Shown one piece after another: positions 10,923 through 20,294 of a stretch of 64,000 nt of DNA. The notes beneath the pieces are model-generated. The model ran no database searches. It was not told where the DNA came from and saw nothing but the letters and a program-made list of their open reading frames with translations. The DNA comes from Craterostigma plantagineum (taxonomy: Eukaryota; Streptophyta; Magnoliopsida; Lamiales; Linderniaceae), in NCBI GenBank assembly GCA_027422505.1, contig JAPQWV010000001.1, positions 4,340,001 to 4,404,000 on the forward strand. Direction: 5' to 3'. Positions within the stretch are counted from its first letter, which is position 1, and the number at the start of each line of letters is the position of its first letter. A program made the position numbers and the translations under genes.

Positions 10923-13900
10923 TTAGCGTGTGAGTGTGTCGCGAAGCCCTAGCTTGAACTCGAAGGCGCGGAGGTTCCTTCGAAGTACCAGTCGATTGGC
11001 TATAGCGTCAATGAGCTTCGCGAACTTGGATCGGCATAGAGGATCTTCTTCTGAAAGTATGCGGCAGATCTTCATTAGTTTGTCTTGGATGATGGTGAGC
11101 GTTCCATCCGAGAATTTTGCCACTTCAGAGCAGCGCAGCATCCTCATCTTTCCCTTATAGTTCGAGTAGACGACCGCCGGATCGTCTCCGTCGATCACAT
11201 CGCCTTCTCGGTAGTCGTCCGCGTTCTTGAAAGATGGGCGAGTCAGATTCACCTTCTTCAGATTGTGCTCCACCGCCATCTGCAGATCGTGGGTGGCGAA
11301 GAATCTGACCTGTCGGAGCATGTGGCGTTTGATAGCCACATATCCCATGGTGACCCGTTCAGCACGTACGAGATGTCCAGAACTTCTGAGGATGAGTCTG
11401 AACTGCTTCATGGATTCCAGCATGCTGTATAGGTCGCCCAGGCGCAGAAACTTGAAGTCCGCCTCACTGACTTCACAGTAGCTCTCATCCTGTCTCATTA
11501 CCGTGAATACTGGGTAATGGACAGGTCCTTTGGACTCTTGGCGAAGGTCAGTGACTTTGCAGATGGGGGCTCGACTCATTTCCTGAGCGATGTTTTCCTC
11601 ATCGGATAGCGTCCTATTTGAGCTTTTGTGGCACAGAAGGCTCCATCGATAGAGTTGCTTCTTTCTCTCGCTCCAACTTTGGATGTTCATCAGCTCATAC
11701 TCGTCGAAGGTGGTGATGATCTGCTCCTTGCGTCGCCAGATCCTCTTCCTGATCTCTTCTTGGAACGGTGCGGTGATCTTTTTGTTTTCCCACGGTGCTT
11801 CCGGTATATTCACCGTGGGTACATCCGTTTGAGCAGCAGGGGCCTCAGTTTGCTGCGCTTGGAATTGCAGGATGTCCTCAAGCTCGGCCGGTTCAGCGTC
11901 GTACTCCTCTCCGTCCTCGTCGTCTGCGGTGTTGATCAGCGTTAGCGAGGCCTCCATGAGCAGACGTCGAGCATTTTCCACCAACTTCCTAGCTGCTACT
12001 GCATCGGCGGGCGTGTATAGCCATTCATCGTTGAAGATGTAGGCTTCGATCTCGTTCTGTGCGCAGTAGACATCCTCGAAAGCCGGGTTGGAATCGATGT
12101 TGAGAGGGGTATGGCTATGTGGTGGCGAGGGTGTAGCGTCAGAGGAGTTTGTGGATTGTGGGGATGGAATTGGTGGAGATTCTGGTGGTTCGGTTGAGGT
12201 GATGGTTTTGGCGAGGATGATTTGTGTGTCGGGTGGTGTAGATGTGGTGGTGGCCTCTAGCATCGGTGTGATAGTTAGAGGTTCGGAGACTGTGGGTGGA
12301 GACGGTGTGGGGGTGGTCTCTAACGCCGATGTGACGATTAGAGTTTCGGAGACGGTAGTAGGTGGAGGTGAGGGTGATTTGGCTGGTGACACGGGGTTAA
12401 TGGGATGGGATTTATGGCTAGTGGGGTGTGAGGTTTCTGCTGCGGGCGTTCGTTCAGGTACAGAGGAGGGCAGCGTCGATTGCATGAGTCCTTGGGATTG
12501 TGAGCCCAGCTGCCTATTCTCCCCCTCGCGGCGATCTTGATCATCGTCTTGATCATCGCGCCTGATCCCGCTGGACTCGCCCTGAGCGCGGCAAGTCAAG
12601 GGCTGAGTCATTATTCTCTTCATCTGCCGTTCCTCGTCGTCGAGTTCCATCATCGACTCGAATCTTGCTCGTAGGAGGTAGAAAAGCTCCTTCGCGGAAA
12701 TGGCAGAGAGAATGGCTTCAGCGTCCACATCTTGAGTCGGTGGTGGCGTCTCCGGGGCCACACCTTTTCCTTTGTCGGCGGTGGACGCATCGAGACGCGC
12801 GTAAACTTTGTCGAGAATCGACGCCTCAAGAGTCTTTGCAAACTCTTGAAGACGTGACTCTAGCGCGTTCTCGGTGATGAATCGGGGTAAATCTAACAAG
12901 TTGGAATCACGAAGATGTCCAACTGTCACCGAATCGGAGAAGATCGCCGATCGGCCGCCCGTTTGCACAGGTCGGGAAAAGACGGGGCCACTCAGACTTC
13001 CCGTTGGCATCACCGATGAGACAGACTCAATCGTATGATGGCCTAGGCTCACGGTTGTTGTGATTTTGGCCGTGCTAGGTCTTCCGCTCTCAGTCACAGA
13101 GACATCACCGAGCGTTCTGACAGAGTCACGAAGACTCTGTGGTGCGGTGGAAGGTGTATGTGTCCTAGAAACGGATGAAATTATGGGGAGTGAGGGCACT
13201 AGACTCGAGGTGCATGAAGAGGATGCAGTCTGAGGCGAGGGACTGCTTGTTTCAACATTGACTATCTCCAAGTGGGATGTCGATGGTATACGTGGCTCCT
13301 CGTGGAATGAAATGTCTTCCTGTAGAGAGGAAGACAAGTGGGTTGATGGGGTAGTTTGCGTGGTTGAGCCAGATGCCACGACTTCTACTCGGGAGGTGAA
13401 CACATCACCTCCTGTACCTACTGGTTTGGCTCGGCTTATCTGTGGCGGAGGAGGTCGATCGTGCTTTTGTTTCGATCGGCGCTCCGTGGGGCGGCTTACG
13501 TCATCCTCTCGCGACCGTTTTTTCGGAGCGCGTGTGGAAGAGGATGCGGCGCGACTCGAGGACTTTTTGGAGGTGGTGGTGGGGTTTTGACTAGTCCCGG
13601 GGTTGGGAGCAGTGGGGTTGATCTGCTCCGTAGGGACAGTGGATAGTGGTCTGGGGCTTTCTCGGAAAGCAGCGGTTGACATGCGATATTCGCGGACGTG
13701 TTGATTTGCCTGATCTGCGTAGGCGAGCACTTCGTCCGGAATGATCATGGCGTGTCGATCCTTCGCCGGAGTGTTTTTCTTGGTGAACTTCTCGACAGTT
13801 GGGATGATGAAGTGTTCCGCTGCCGGCCGGATTCGAATGTCGGTTGAGTGCAGGCGGAAATGCTTGATGAGAGCAGGGAGCCACCGCATGTAGGGTACGA

Positions 13901-14483
13901 ATCTGTTTGTGACTCCCTTGGCGACTTCCCGGTCGCGACGTTGGATCATGGAGACGAGATCCATCCAAATTATATCGGCGTAGTTGTACTTGTGGTTGTG
14001 GGCGATGCCGGTCAGAATGGTGAGAATCTGAAAATTGTCGCGGTCCTGACCAGCATGCTTCCCTGACATGCACTTGTTGATGAGCAGGTACAGCGTTCGC
14101 CATGGTTGAGGTAGATTGCGGGTGGTGACTTCACTGAGGACAAGTGGGCCCTTCTTTTTCTTGTTATCTGATTGGTAGCCCAGTCTGTCAATGTCGTCAA
14201 CTAGTTGCTCGTGTGTCGGTAGTGGGTCGTAGGGTGAGTAGACGGGTAGTTGAAGTACTTCTTGTAGTATCTTGCGGGTGAGCACCACCGTGGCTTGATC
14301 AATCCTGGCTGACAAGGTTTTGGCAAGATGGTGTGGTCCAGCGATCTGCAGTGTATGCCAGAATTGTTGAAGATAGACTTGTGCTTCTGGCTCGCCATGC
14401 GTGAGGGCGTGACGAAGTGGATGTCCTTTGAGGATTTCAACAATGACGGGTGCATCGCATCGAAAGCTCTCCAAATCCACCAT
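10923..14483 (-). CDS. Copia-3 ORF3: 1186-residue protein of unknown function, downstream of pol
   Basis: This is an uninterrupted sense-strand frame located where env-like ORFs sit in some plant Copia elements. Residues 1-245 form a dense, folded-looking domain (MVDLESFRCDAP; ILKGHPLRHALTHG; VYLQQFWHTLQI; RFVPYMRWLPALIKHF). I recognise this architecture from proteins annotated in other plant retroelements but know of no established function. Residues 250 to about 830 are Ser/Thr/Pro-rich and probably disordered. The last 350 residues are again domain-like and charged (WENKKITAPFQEEIRKRIWRRKEQ). I see no signal peptide or transmembrane helix, so calling it an envelope would be unsupported. 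The frame stays open without an ATG for about 70 codons upstream of 14483, so the start is provisional. The absence of stops over 3.5 kb fits a young element under recent constraint. Confidence 0.8.
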   Translation of the reverse strand: MVDLESFRCDAPVIVEILKGHPLRHALTHGEPEAQVYLQQFWHTLQIAGPHHLAKTLSARIDQATVVLTRKILQEVLQLPVYSPYDPLPTHEQLVDDIDRLGYQSDNKKKKGPLVLSEVTTRNLPQPWRTLYLLINKCMSGKHAGQDRDNFQILTILTGIAHNHKYNYADIIWMDLVSMIQRRDREVAKGVTNRFVPYMRWLPALIKHFRLHSTDIRIRPAAEHFIIPTVEKFTKKNTPAKDRHAMIIPDEVLAYADQANQHVREYRMSTAAFRESPRPLSTVPTEQINPTAPNPGTSQNPTTTSKKSSSRAASSSTRAPKKRSREDDVSRPTERRSKQKHDRPPPPQISRAKPVGTGGDVFTSRVEVVASGSTTQTTPSTHLSSSLQEDISFHEEPRIPSTSHLEIVNVETSSPSPQTASSSCTSSLVPSLPIISSVSRTHTPSTAPQSLRDSVRTLGDVSVTESGRPSTAKITTTVSLGHHTIESVSSVMPTGSLSGPVFSRPVQTGGRSAIFSDSVTVGHLRDSNLLDLPRFITENALESRLQEFAKTLEASILDKVYARLDASTADKGKGVAPETPPPTQDVDAEAILSAISAKELFYLLRARFESMMELDDEERQMKRIMTQPLTCRAQGESSGIRRDDQDDDQDRREGENRQLGSQSQGLMQSTLPSSVPERTPAAETSHPTSHKSHPINPVSPAKSPSPPPTTVSETLIVTSALETTPTPSPPTVSEPLTITPMLEATTTSTPPDTQIILAKTITSTEPPESPPIPSPQSTNSSDATPSPPHSHTPLNIDSNPAFEDVYCAQNEIEAYIFNDEWLYTPADAVAARKLVENARRLLMEASLTLINTADDEDGEEYDAEPAELEDILQFQAQQTEAPAAQTDVPTVNIPEAPWENKKITAPFQEEIRKRIWRRKEQIITTFDEYELMNIQSWSERKKQLYRWSLLCHKSSNRTLSDEENIAQEMSRAPICKVTDLRQESKGPVHYPVFTVMRQDESYCEVSEADFKFLRLGDLYSMLESMKQFRLILRSSGHLVRAERVTMGYVAIKRHMLRQVRFFATHDLQMAVEHNLKKVNLTRPSFKNADDYREGDVIDGDDPAVVYSNYKGKMRMLRCSEVAKFSDGTLTIIQDKLMKICRILSEEDPLCRSKFAKLIDAIANRLVLRRNLRAFEFKLGLRDTLTR

Positions 14484-15230
14484 GTAGTTGTTGGGAATCA
14501 GGGCCGCCCATTGACTCAGTGGGAAGATCTGCTCGGGTAGTGAAACATAGAGTCGTGTGTTGAGTTCGATGCGAGTAATGTCCCGTTGGAGTGCCGCCGC
14601 CTCAAGAGCTTCAATCGTGCTTTGATCCTTTTCAGAAGCTGATTTGCGACAATGGAGGTAGCAAGAGACGGATTTTGAAAGCAGATTTTGACGACGACGC
14701 GATATGGGAAGTTGCGAAATTTTGAGAGAGGGGTTGCGAAAGTTTTGAATTTTTCTCGGGGATTTTAGGATAGTGAAAAACGTTAGGGTTTTGGGGTTTT
14801 AGGGGTTTTAGTTACTGTTCATGCGAATTTGTGAAACTGGGCCGAAATTAATGGGCTTGGTCAAAGCTGGTCCAGATATGACTTTCGCGGGCTTGGTCAA
14901 AATTGGGTCCAATTGAGACTCAATTGGTCCAATTTTGACCCTGTTTGACCAGAAATTTTACAATTCAACCCAAAACATTTTAATCAGTCCAATTTTGACT
15001 CAATTTGACCAAACTTTAAAATTTTAACCCAAAGAAAAACTTTTATATAGGTAAAATCAGAAACTCCCCCTTAATCTAAAAATCCCTTTTTACATAATGG
15101 AAAAATCAGACGCTCCCCCTTAATCGAAAACTCCCCCTCAAAAGACATAATCAAGGAGACACATAGAAAATGGAGTGAAGTGAAAAGGAATTATGTACGC
15201 TTTATCAAAGTTCATGTAGTGGTCGATTGA
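14484..15230 (-). other. Pol-ORF3 spacer with purine-tract cluster
   Basis: Between the pol stop and ORF3 the minus strand has three GGGGGAG tracts within 15064-15140 (complements of ACTCCCCCTTAAT, GCTCCCCCTTAAT and ACTCCCCCTC). It also has repeated GTCAAAATTGGAC-type units (about 14850-15010). Near 14700-14770 are GTTGCGAAA and TTTCTCGG words that echo the 5' leader at 21.8-22.4 kb. This could supply internal priming or a promoter or leader for ORF3; that role is inference. Confidence 0.6.
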
Positions 15231-18200
15231 TCACAACGGAAGATTCAACATGCCCAACATAGTCACAAGGTGTTGGAACCGTTTGACATCCAACGGTTTT
15301 GTAAAAATGTCGGCCAGTTGATCTTCGGTTGTGACGTAGTGCAATTCAATCGTCCCTTGTTCGACATGTTCTTTGATGAAGTGGTGACGAATGTCTATGT
15401 GTTTTGTTCTCGAGTGATGTACCGGATTACTCGTCATCGCTATCGCACTCTTTGAGTCACAATAAATGGGAATTTTATCGACACGAATATTAAAATCTCG
15501 TAGTTGGGTTCTCATCCACAAAAGCTGTGAACAACAACTAGCAGCGGCGACATACTCTGCCTCCGTTGACGAAGTTGAGACACAGTTTTGTTTTCGAGAC
15601 GACCAACTTACGAGTTTACCGCCCAAGAAGTGTGCAGCTCCAGAGGTGCTTTTCCGATCCATCTTGCATCCAGCGTAATCCGAGTCAGAGAATCCAACCA
15701 GCTTGAAGTCCGATTGAGTGGGGTACCACAAACCCAGATTGGGTGTTCCTTTGAGATAGCGGAGAATCCTTTTGACAGCAGTGAGGTGGGATTCCTTAGG
15801 TGTAGCCTGGAAACGAGCGCAGATTCCTGTCGAGAGAACGATATCCGGTCGACTGACAGTGAGGTACAGAAGAGATCCTATTATCCCTCGATAGATGGTT
15901 TGGTCAACAGGAGCACCAGATGGGTCCGCGTCGGGTCGACCAGAGGGAGACATAGGTGTTGCAGCAGTCTTAGCATCCTTCATTCCATATTTCTCGAGGA
16001 TGTCATGGATGTATTTGGACTGGTTGATGAAGATTCCGTCGGGGAGTTGTTTTACTTGAAGACCAAGAAAGAAATTCAGCTCGCCCATCATACTCATTTC
16101 AAACTTTTCCTTCATTAATTCTGCGAACTCTTCACATAGTTGTGGTTTAGTTGATCCGAAAATGATGTCATCGACATATATCTGTACGATCATGATGTCC
16201 GGGCCACTCCGCTTGGTGAAGAGGGTTGTATCCAGAGATCCTTTCTTGAATCCAGACTGAACGAGAAAATCTGAAAGGACGTCATACCAAGCTCGGGGAG
16301 CCTGTTTTAGTCCGTAGAGAGCCTTGTAGAGTCGATAAACGTGATGAGGAAACTCTTCGCTCAAGAACCCTTCAGGTTGATCGACGTACACTTCTTCTTT
16401 GAGAAATCCATTCAGAAATGCAGTCTTCACGTCCATTTGGTAGACTTTGAAGTTCTTGTGAGCAGCAAATGCAAGAAACATTCGTATTGCTTCGATCCTG
16501 GCGACGGGGGCAAAAGTTTCATCGTAGTCGATGCCCTCTTGTTGGTTGTACCCCTTGGCCACAAGTCTTGCTTTATTGCGGATGACAACACCGTCTTCAT
16601 CCTTTTTGTTCTTGAAGATCCATTTTGTGCCGATAATGGATCTGTTGTGAGGACGTGGTACGAGTTCCCAGACTTGTAAACGTTCAAACTGATTTATTTC
16701 CTCCTGCATTGCAATCAGCCAATCAGGATAGTTGAGAGCTTCAGCTACTCGTGATGGTTCAGCTTGACTGAGATAGCAAGCGAACAGACTTTCATTCATC
16801 GTAGCCGAACGCGTTGAGACGCCGGATGTGGGATCCCCAATAATCTGGTCTGTAGGATGAGAGCGAGCCCAAAGTGGTACATTTGTCTGTGAGGAGCTGG
16901 CCGCATTTGCATCTATTGGAGGCTCATTAGATTGGGGTCGGGTGTCCGAAGAAGAGATCTCAACCGTGGTAGATTGAGAGGGTTCAGCATCAGAATCAGC
17001 AATGTTCCCAGGGTTGGGTAAAATGTCGTCTTCGTTGAGGTTGAGATTATCCAAGTTTGGCGGGACGACATTATTGCCGATAGCTGGTGGTGTTGTCGGA
17101 GTGGGTGCAGCGGTAGGTTGAGTGGTGGTGACGGGAGTCTTGTGTACTGGATAGAAGTACTCGAACAGCAGATCGAGATCCAGTTCACCAGAATTGCCCT
17201 CAGATGAGGAAGTTCCCGTCGTTGAAGGTTGACCTTTCGTCAACGACTGAAGAAGTCCTGGTTCTGGACTGATATGAGCAGAAGCCATGAGGTCGCCTTC
17301 GTTTTCATCAAATGTGACATTTGTGCTCTCAATGACAGAACGTTTCTCTTTAAGATAGACTCTGTATGCCTTCGAGTTCAGCGAATATCCAACAAAGATT
17401 CCTTCGAGAGCTTTTGGATCAAGCTTCCCAAGATGTTGGCGATCATTGGCAACAAAACATCGGCAACCGAAGACCCTTAGATAAGATATATCGGGTATTC
17501 GACGGTTGTTCAACATCTCGTATGGAGTGCGGTTGAATCGCTTGTGGATGGAAGCCCGGTTTTGCGTGTAACAGACCGTTTGAATGGCTTCGCCCCAAAG
17601 AGAGTGAGGCAGGCCGGATTGGATGAGAAGAGTCCTGGCTGCTTCAACAAGTGTCCTGTTCTTACGCTCAACGACACCATTCTGTTCCGGTGTCTTCACA
17701 GCTGAGAACTGCTGAGTGATGCCCTGAGTGGCATAGAAATCACTGAGCTTCTTGTTCTTAAACTCAGTTCCGTTGTCCGTTCTGATAATCCGAACCTTCT
17801 GTTGATGAAGAGTTTGGGACGTAACAACAAACTCGATGATTATATCAGGAACTTCATCCTTTGTACGAATGAGTTTCGTCCACGTGTAGCGTGAAAAATC
17901 GTCGACAATCACAAGAATATACCGTCTTCCTCCGAGTGTGGCCGTAGGCATTGGGCCACATAGATCCATATGTAAGAGCTCGAGGATTAGCTTAGAGGAT
18001 GGTGTTTCCTTGGATATGTGAGACGATCGCTTCATCTTCCTCAATTCACAGGCAGAGCAGAGGTGTTCCTTATGATATGTTAGTTGGGGTAGACCGTTGA
18101 CGAGTTTATCTTGACGCAGTTTGTTGATAGTCTTGAAATTGAGATGTGAAAGACGTCGGTGCCATAGATCATTCAACTTGGGTACAGCACGAGAGAGAAG

Positions 18201-18566
18201 GCATACTGGTCGAGAGGTCGTGAGATTGAGTACGTAGAGGTGAGACGTGCGCGTTCCAGAAAGAAGTGGCAGTCCCGAGGCATCTATAATGCTGCAGATA
18301 TCAGATTCGAAGAGAACCTTGTATCCTTTGTCGCAGAAACGACCAATGCTGAAGAGATTGTAGCTCAAACCCTCAACATAAGAGATGCCCTTGATCGTCA
18401 ATTTGTCATGGATGAGATCACCAGTTCCGAGAATTGGCGCCATTTGACTATTTCCGAAGGAGACCCTTCCGAGATAGCGCTCGGAGAAGTTGCTCAGCAG
18501 CTCCTTGTTCCCCGTCATGTGTGTGGAGCAACCCGAGTCTAGATACCACACATGACAGACCTGCAA
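15231..18566 (-). CDS. Copia-3 pol: protease, integrase, reverse transcriptase, RNase H
   Basis: The 1111-residue frame is intact and has the Copia order. The protease active site [10 protein letters not shown] is at residues 10-19. The GAG-pre-integrase zinc motif is LWHRRLSHL...CSACELRK (about 134-177). The integrase core has D201 (MDLCGPM), D263 (RTDNGTEF) and E300 (NGVVERKNR). The RT has [17 protein letters not shown] (about 665-681), [10 protein letters not shown] (711) and catalytic YVDD (797-800). RNase H has FSDSDYAG (959), TEAEY (1001) and YCDSKSA (1035). It ends with the tail [10 protein letters not shown]. The frame begins just after a TAA-TGA pair that separates it, in the same reading phase, from the gag extension; its first triplets read TTG CAG, with no ATG. 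Expression therefore needs readthrough, splicing or a fused ancestral frame. Apart from that it appears catalytically competent. Confidence 0.93.
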   Translation of the reverse strand: MQVCHVWYLDSGCSTHMTGNKELLSNFSERYLGRVSFGNSQMAPILGTGDLIHDKLTIKGISYVEGLSYNLFSIGRFCDKGYKVLFESDICSIIDASGLPLLSGTRTSHLYVLNLTTSRPVCLLSRAVPKLNDLWHRRLSHLNFKTINKLRQDKLVNGLPQLTYHKEHLCSACELRKMKRSSHISKETPSSKLILELLHMDLCGPMPTATLGGRRYILVIVDDFSRYTWTKLIRTKDEVPDIIIEFVVTSQTLHQQKVRIIRTDNGTEFKNKKLSDFYATQGITQQFSAVKTPEQNGVVERKNRTLVEAARTLLIQSGLPHSLWGEAIQTVCYTQNRASIHKRFNRTPYEMLNNRRIPDISYLRVFGCRCFVANDRQHLGKLDPKALEGIFVGYSLNSKAYRVYLKEKRSVIESTNVTFDENEGDLMASAHISPEPGLLQSLTKGQPSTTGTSSSEGNSGELDLDLLFEYFYPVHKTPVTTTQPTAAPTPTTPPAIGNNVVPPNLDNLNLNEDDILPNPGNIADSDAEPSQSTTVEISSSDTRPQSNEPPIDANAASSSQTNVPLWARSHPTDQIIGDPTSGVSTRSATMNESLFACYLSQAEPSRVAEALNYPDWLIAMQEEINQFERLQVWELVPRPHNRSIIGTKWIFKNKKDEDGVVIRNKARLVAKGYNQQEGIDYDETFAPVARIEAIRMFLAFAAHKNFKVYQMDVKTAFLNGFLKEEVYVDQPEGFLSEEFPHHVYRLYKALYGLKQAPRAWYDVLSDFLVQSGFKKGSLDTTLFTKRSGPDIMIVQIYVDDIIFGSTKPQLCEEFAELMKEKFEMSMMGELNFFLGLQVKQLPDGIFINQSKYIHDILEKYGMKDAKTAATPMSPSGRPDADPSGAPVDQTIYRGIIGSLLYLTVSRPDIVLSTGICARFQATPKESHLTAVKRILRYLKGTPNLGLWYPTQSDFKLVGFSDSDYAGCKMDRKSTSGAAHFLGGKLVSWSSRKQNCVSTSSTEAEYVAAASCCSQLLWMRTQLRDFNIRVDKIPIYCDSKSAIAMTSNPVHHSRTKHIDIRHHFIKEHVEQGTIELHYVTTEDQLADIFTKPLDVKRFQHLVTMLGMLNLPL

Positions 18567-18569
18567 TCA

Positions 18570-20294
18570 TTAGCAAATGTTGGGTCCCCGTTTACTGACG
18601 GGGCATTCTTGTGAAACAAGTAAAATTTTCATGCGCTTAATGGGAAATGTGGATTCTAAATCAGATTGTGTTGATTCTAATTTAGCTTTCCCTTTGTCGT
18701 TTGCTTGATTAGGCGGGATTGTAGTTTTTCTAACCCATATTTTCCTAATTCGTGCTTGCATGTATGGCGCCGTATACATGAATTGGCGTGGGTAACGTGG
18801 TTGTTGTTTTCGTGCTTCGGTTTTGGTCGCCTTTGGCTTGCGAGTAGTAGGTGAATTTGCGTTTGACGACGAGAGACGTTTTCGCTTGACCTTGGGTTTT
18901 GGCGAGATGGGAGAATTCAAAGACGTCGTAGAGAAGGTTCGCTTGCGAGGTCGGAGTGTTGCGTGTTCATGTGTTTCATATTCATGAAATCGTGGGAGAA
19001 CAAAATCATTGCAGCAGCACATAGACATAAGTTTGGTAAAAGAAAGATAAGTTTTGGCAACATAATTGTCTACGACCTTAGGATATTGGGATTCAGTACA
19101 TAGAGAGGAAGGACGAATATAGGATGGTTTTTTCTTCTTGTCATCGAAGAGTGGGTTCGCCTTTGTCTGATACGAGCTGCCTTCCAGAGACGTCGAACTC
19201 ACATTCCCTGTATCCATAAGAATACTAGAGTTAGTGTTAGAACACATGTCAGCTTCAGGAGTCATTTTCGCCGTCCTCTTACATTTACATGTTTGAGAAT
19301 CGGGTACTTGACTCGATGTGGAGGGATAGTTCGTATTGGGAAATTTTTCTAGTGTGTAGATTTTGCTAAGCAGCTCATCTCGCTCTTTTGCAAAGGCCTT
19401 CCTTTCTACTTCTAGTTGTCGTTCTAGTTCTGCTATGAGTAGTAGTTTCTTTGGGATGTAAGTGCGAGAGAGCACGTCTTGAAAAGCATCTTCCTGTTCT
19501 TTGTTTGGGAGTAAGGTTTCAACATCCTCCGAGAGTGAGGATACCTCAGTCTTATTTCTATTGTTCAACTCTGTGTAGTCAAGCGCGATTTCTGCCCAAT
19601 GGATGTTCTGTTCTCTTGTTTCTTCTGAGATGGCAGCGGAGGATGATCTCACAAATGGCTTAAGCTGCGGGGGAGCACCATTTCTTGTTTGCAAGAATGC
19701 AGTGTTGCACATGTTATATCTTTTAACTGCTAGCGGTGTTGGATTGCAATTGCTAGACAGTCCGATCCCCCCCCGTGCGTCGTAGAATTCTGTTTCCGCT
19801 GGTTGGTTCAATAGGCATAGGATGCGTGAGTTTTCGTTTCTGAGGTGAAGTTGCTCTTCAAGCTCTTTCACCTTGCAGTATAGCCTAACTCTTTCCTTCG
19901 TAAGTAGTTCATATTGGGAGGCCGTCAGGTGGCGAGAAGTTTCACATGAACTAATAGCCAGTGTGGTTTCCTTAACCTTAGTCTCACTTTGTTTGTTCTT
20001 GCTTTGCAGACGTTTGACTAAGGCTTCAGAGGCTTTTAGACGTTCGTTTGCACAGGCAAGTTCTTCTACTTTTAGACTAAGTAAGGCATAGTTGTTTTCA
20101 AATTTTAGCTTAAGTTCATCATAATCCCTAGCGTCTGTGGTGGGTTTCTTAATGGCGTGTCGGTGAGTAAACACATCATCTAGGTGTGAGATTCGTACCT
20201 CAGACGCAGCGTTGGTAGGAGTATTAGCTGTGTTTTCACCGGAGTGACCCATCTCCTCGTCCTCGTCATGTTCACCAGCCTTGCCATGCAGCAA
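18570..20294 (-). CDS. Copia-3 gag C-terminal extension with coiled coils (ORF2)
   Basis: This 574-residue frame lies between the gag zinc knuckle and the protease. It has heptad-rich coiled-coil segments (LKLKFENNYALLSLKVEELA; LTKERVRLYCKVKELEEQL; IAELERQLEVERKAFAKERD) and a basic Ser/Lys-rich C-terminus with an RKIWVRK motif. It overlaps the 3' end of gag in another phase, and a single missing A near 20285 (GCAAGG for an expected GCAAAGG) would explain the break. Its first codon in phase is TTG at 20294, so I regard it as the continuation of gag rather than a separate gene. It is clearly homologous to the 787-codon frame of Copia-4 (43779-46142): both share an ER(V/N)RLY(C/S)K(V/I)K(E/K)LE block, a (T/I)EFYD segment, an LSED segment and a TYIP...TLEK-type block. 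Its role is unknown; particle assembly is a reasonable guess. Confidence 0.8.
   Translation of the reverse strand: MLHGKAGEHDEDEEMGHSGENTANTPTNAASEVRISHLDDVFTHRHAIKKPTTDARDYDELKLKFENNYALLSLKVEELACANERLKASEALVKRLQSKNKQSETKVKETTLAISSCETSRHLTASQYELLTKERVRLYCKVKELEEQLHLRNENSRILCLLNQPAETEFYDARGGIGLSSNCNPTPLAVKRYNMCNTAFLQTRNGAPPQLKPFVRSSSAAISEETREQNIHWAEIALDYTELNNRNKTEVSSLSEDVETLLPNKEQEDAFQDVLSRTYIPKKLLLIAELERQLEVERKAFAKERDELLSKIYTLEKFPNTNYPSTSSQVPDSQTCKCKRTAKMTPEADMCSNTNSSILMDTGNVSSTSLEGSSYQTKANPLFDDKKKKPSYIRPSSLCTESQYPKVVDNYVAKTYLSFTKLMSMCCCNDFVLPRFHEYETHEHATLRPRKRTFSTTSLNSPISPKPKVKRKRLSSSNANSPTTRKPKATKTEARKQQPRYPRQFMYTAPYMQARIRKIWVRKTTIPPNQANDKGKAKLESTQSDLESTFPIKRMKILLVSQECPVSKRGPNIC

Noticed and set aside
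12088..12540. A 150-codon plus-strand frame rich in Gly and Val.
   Set aside because: It is the antisense of the Ser/Thr/Pro-rich part of Copia-3 ORF3; its composition is explained by that.
13591..14103. A 170-codon minus-strand frame overlapping ORF3 in another phase.
   Set aside because: ORF3 itself is far longer and has the family motifs; the overlapping frame is a by-product.
10923..14483. Calling Copia-3 ORF3 an envelope gene because of its position.
   Set aside because: No signal peptide, transmembrane segment or cleavage-site pattern is visible; position alone is not enough.
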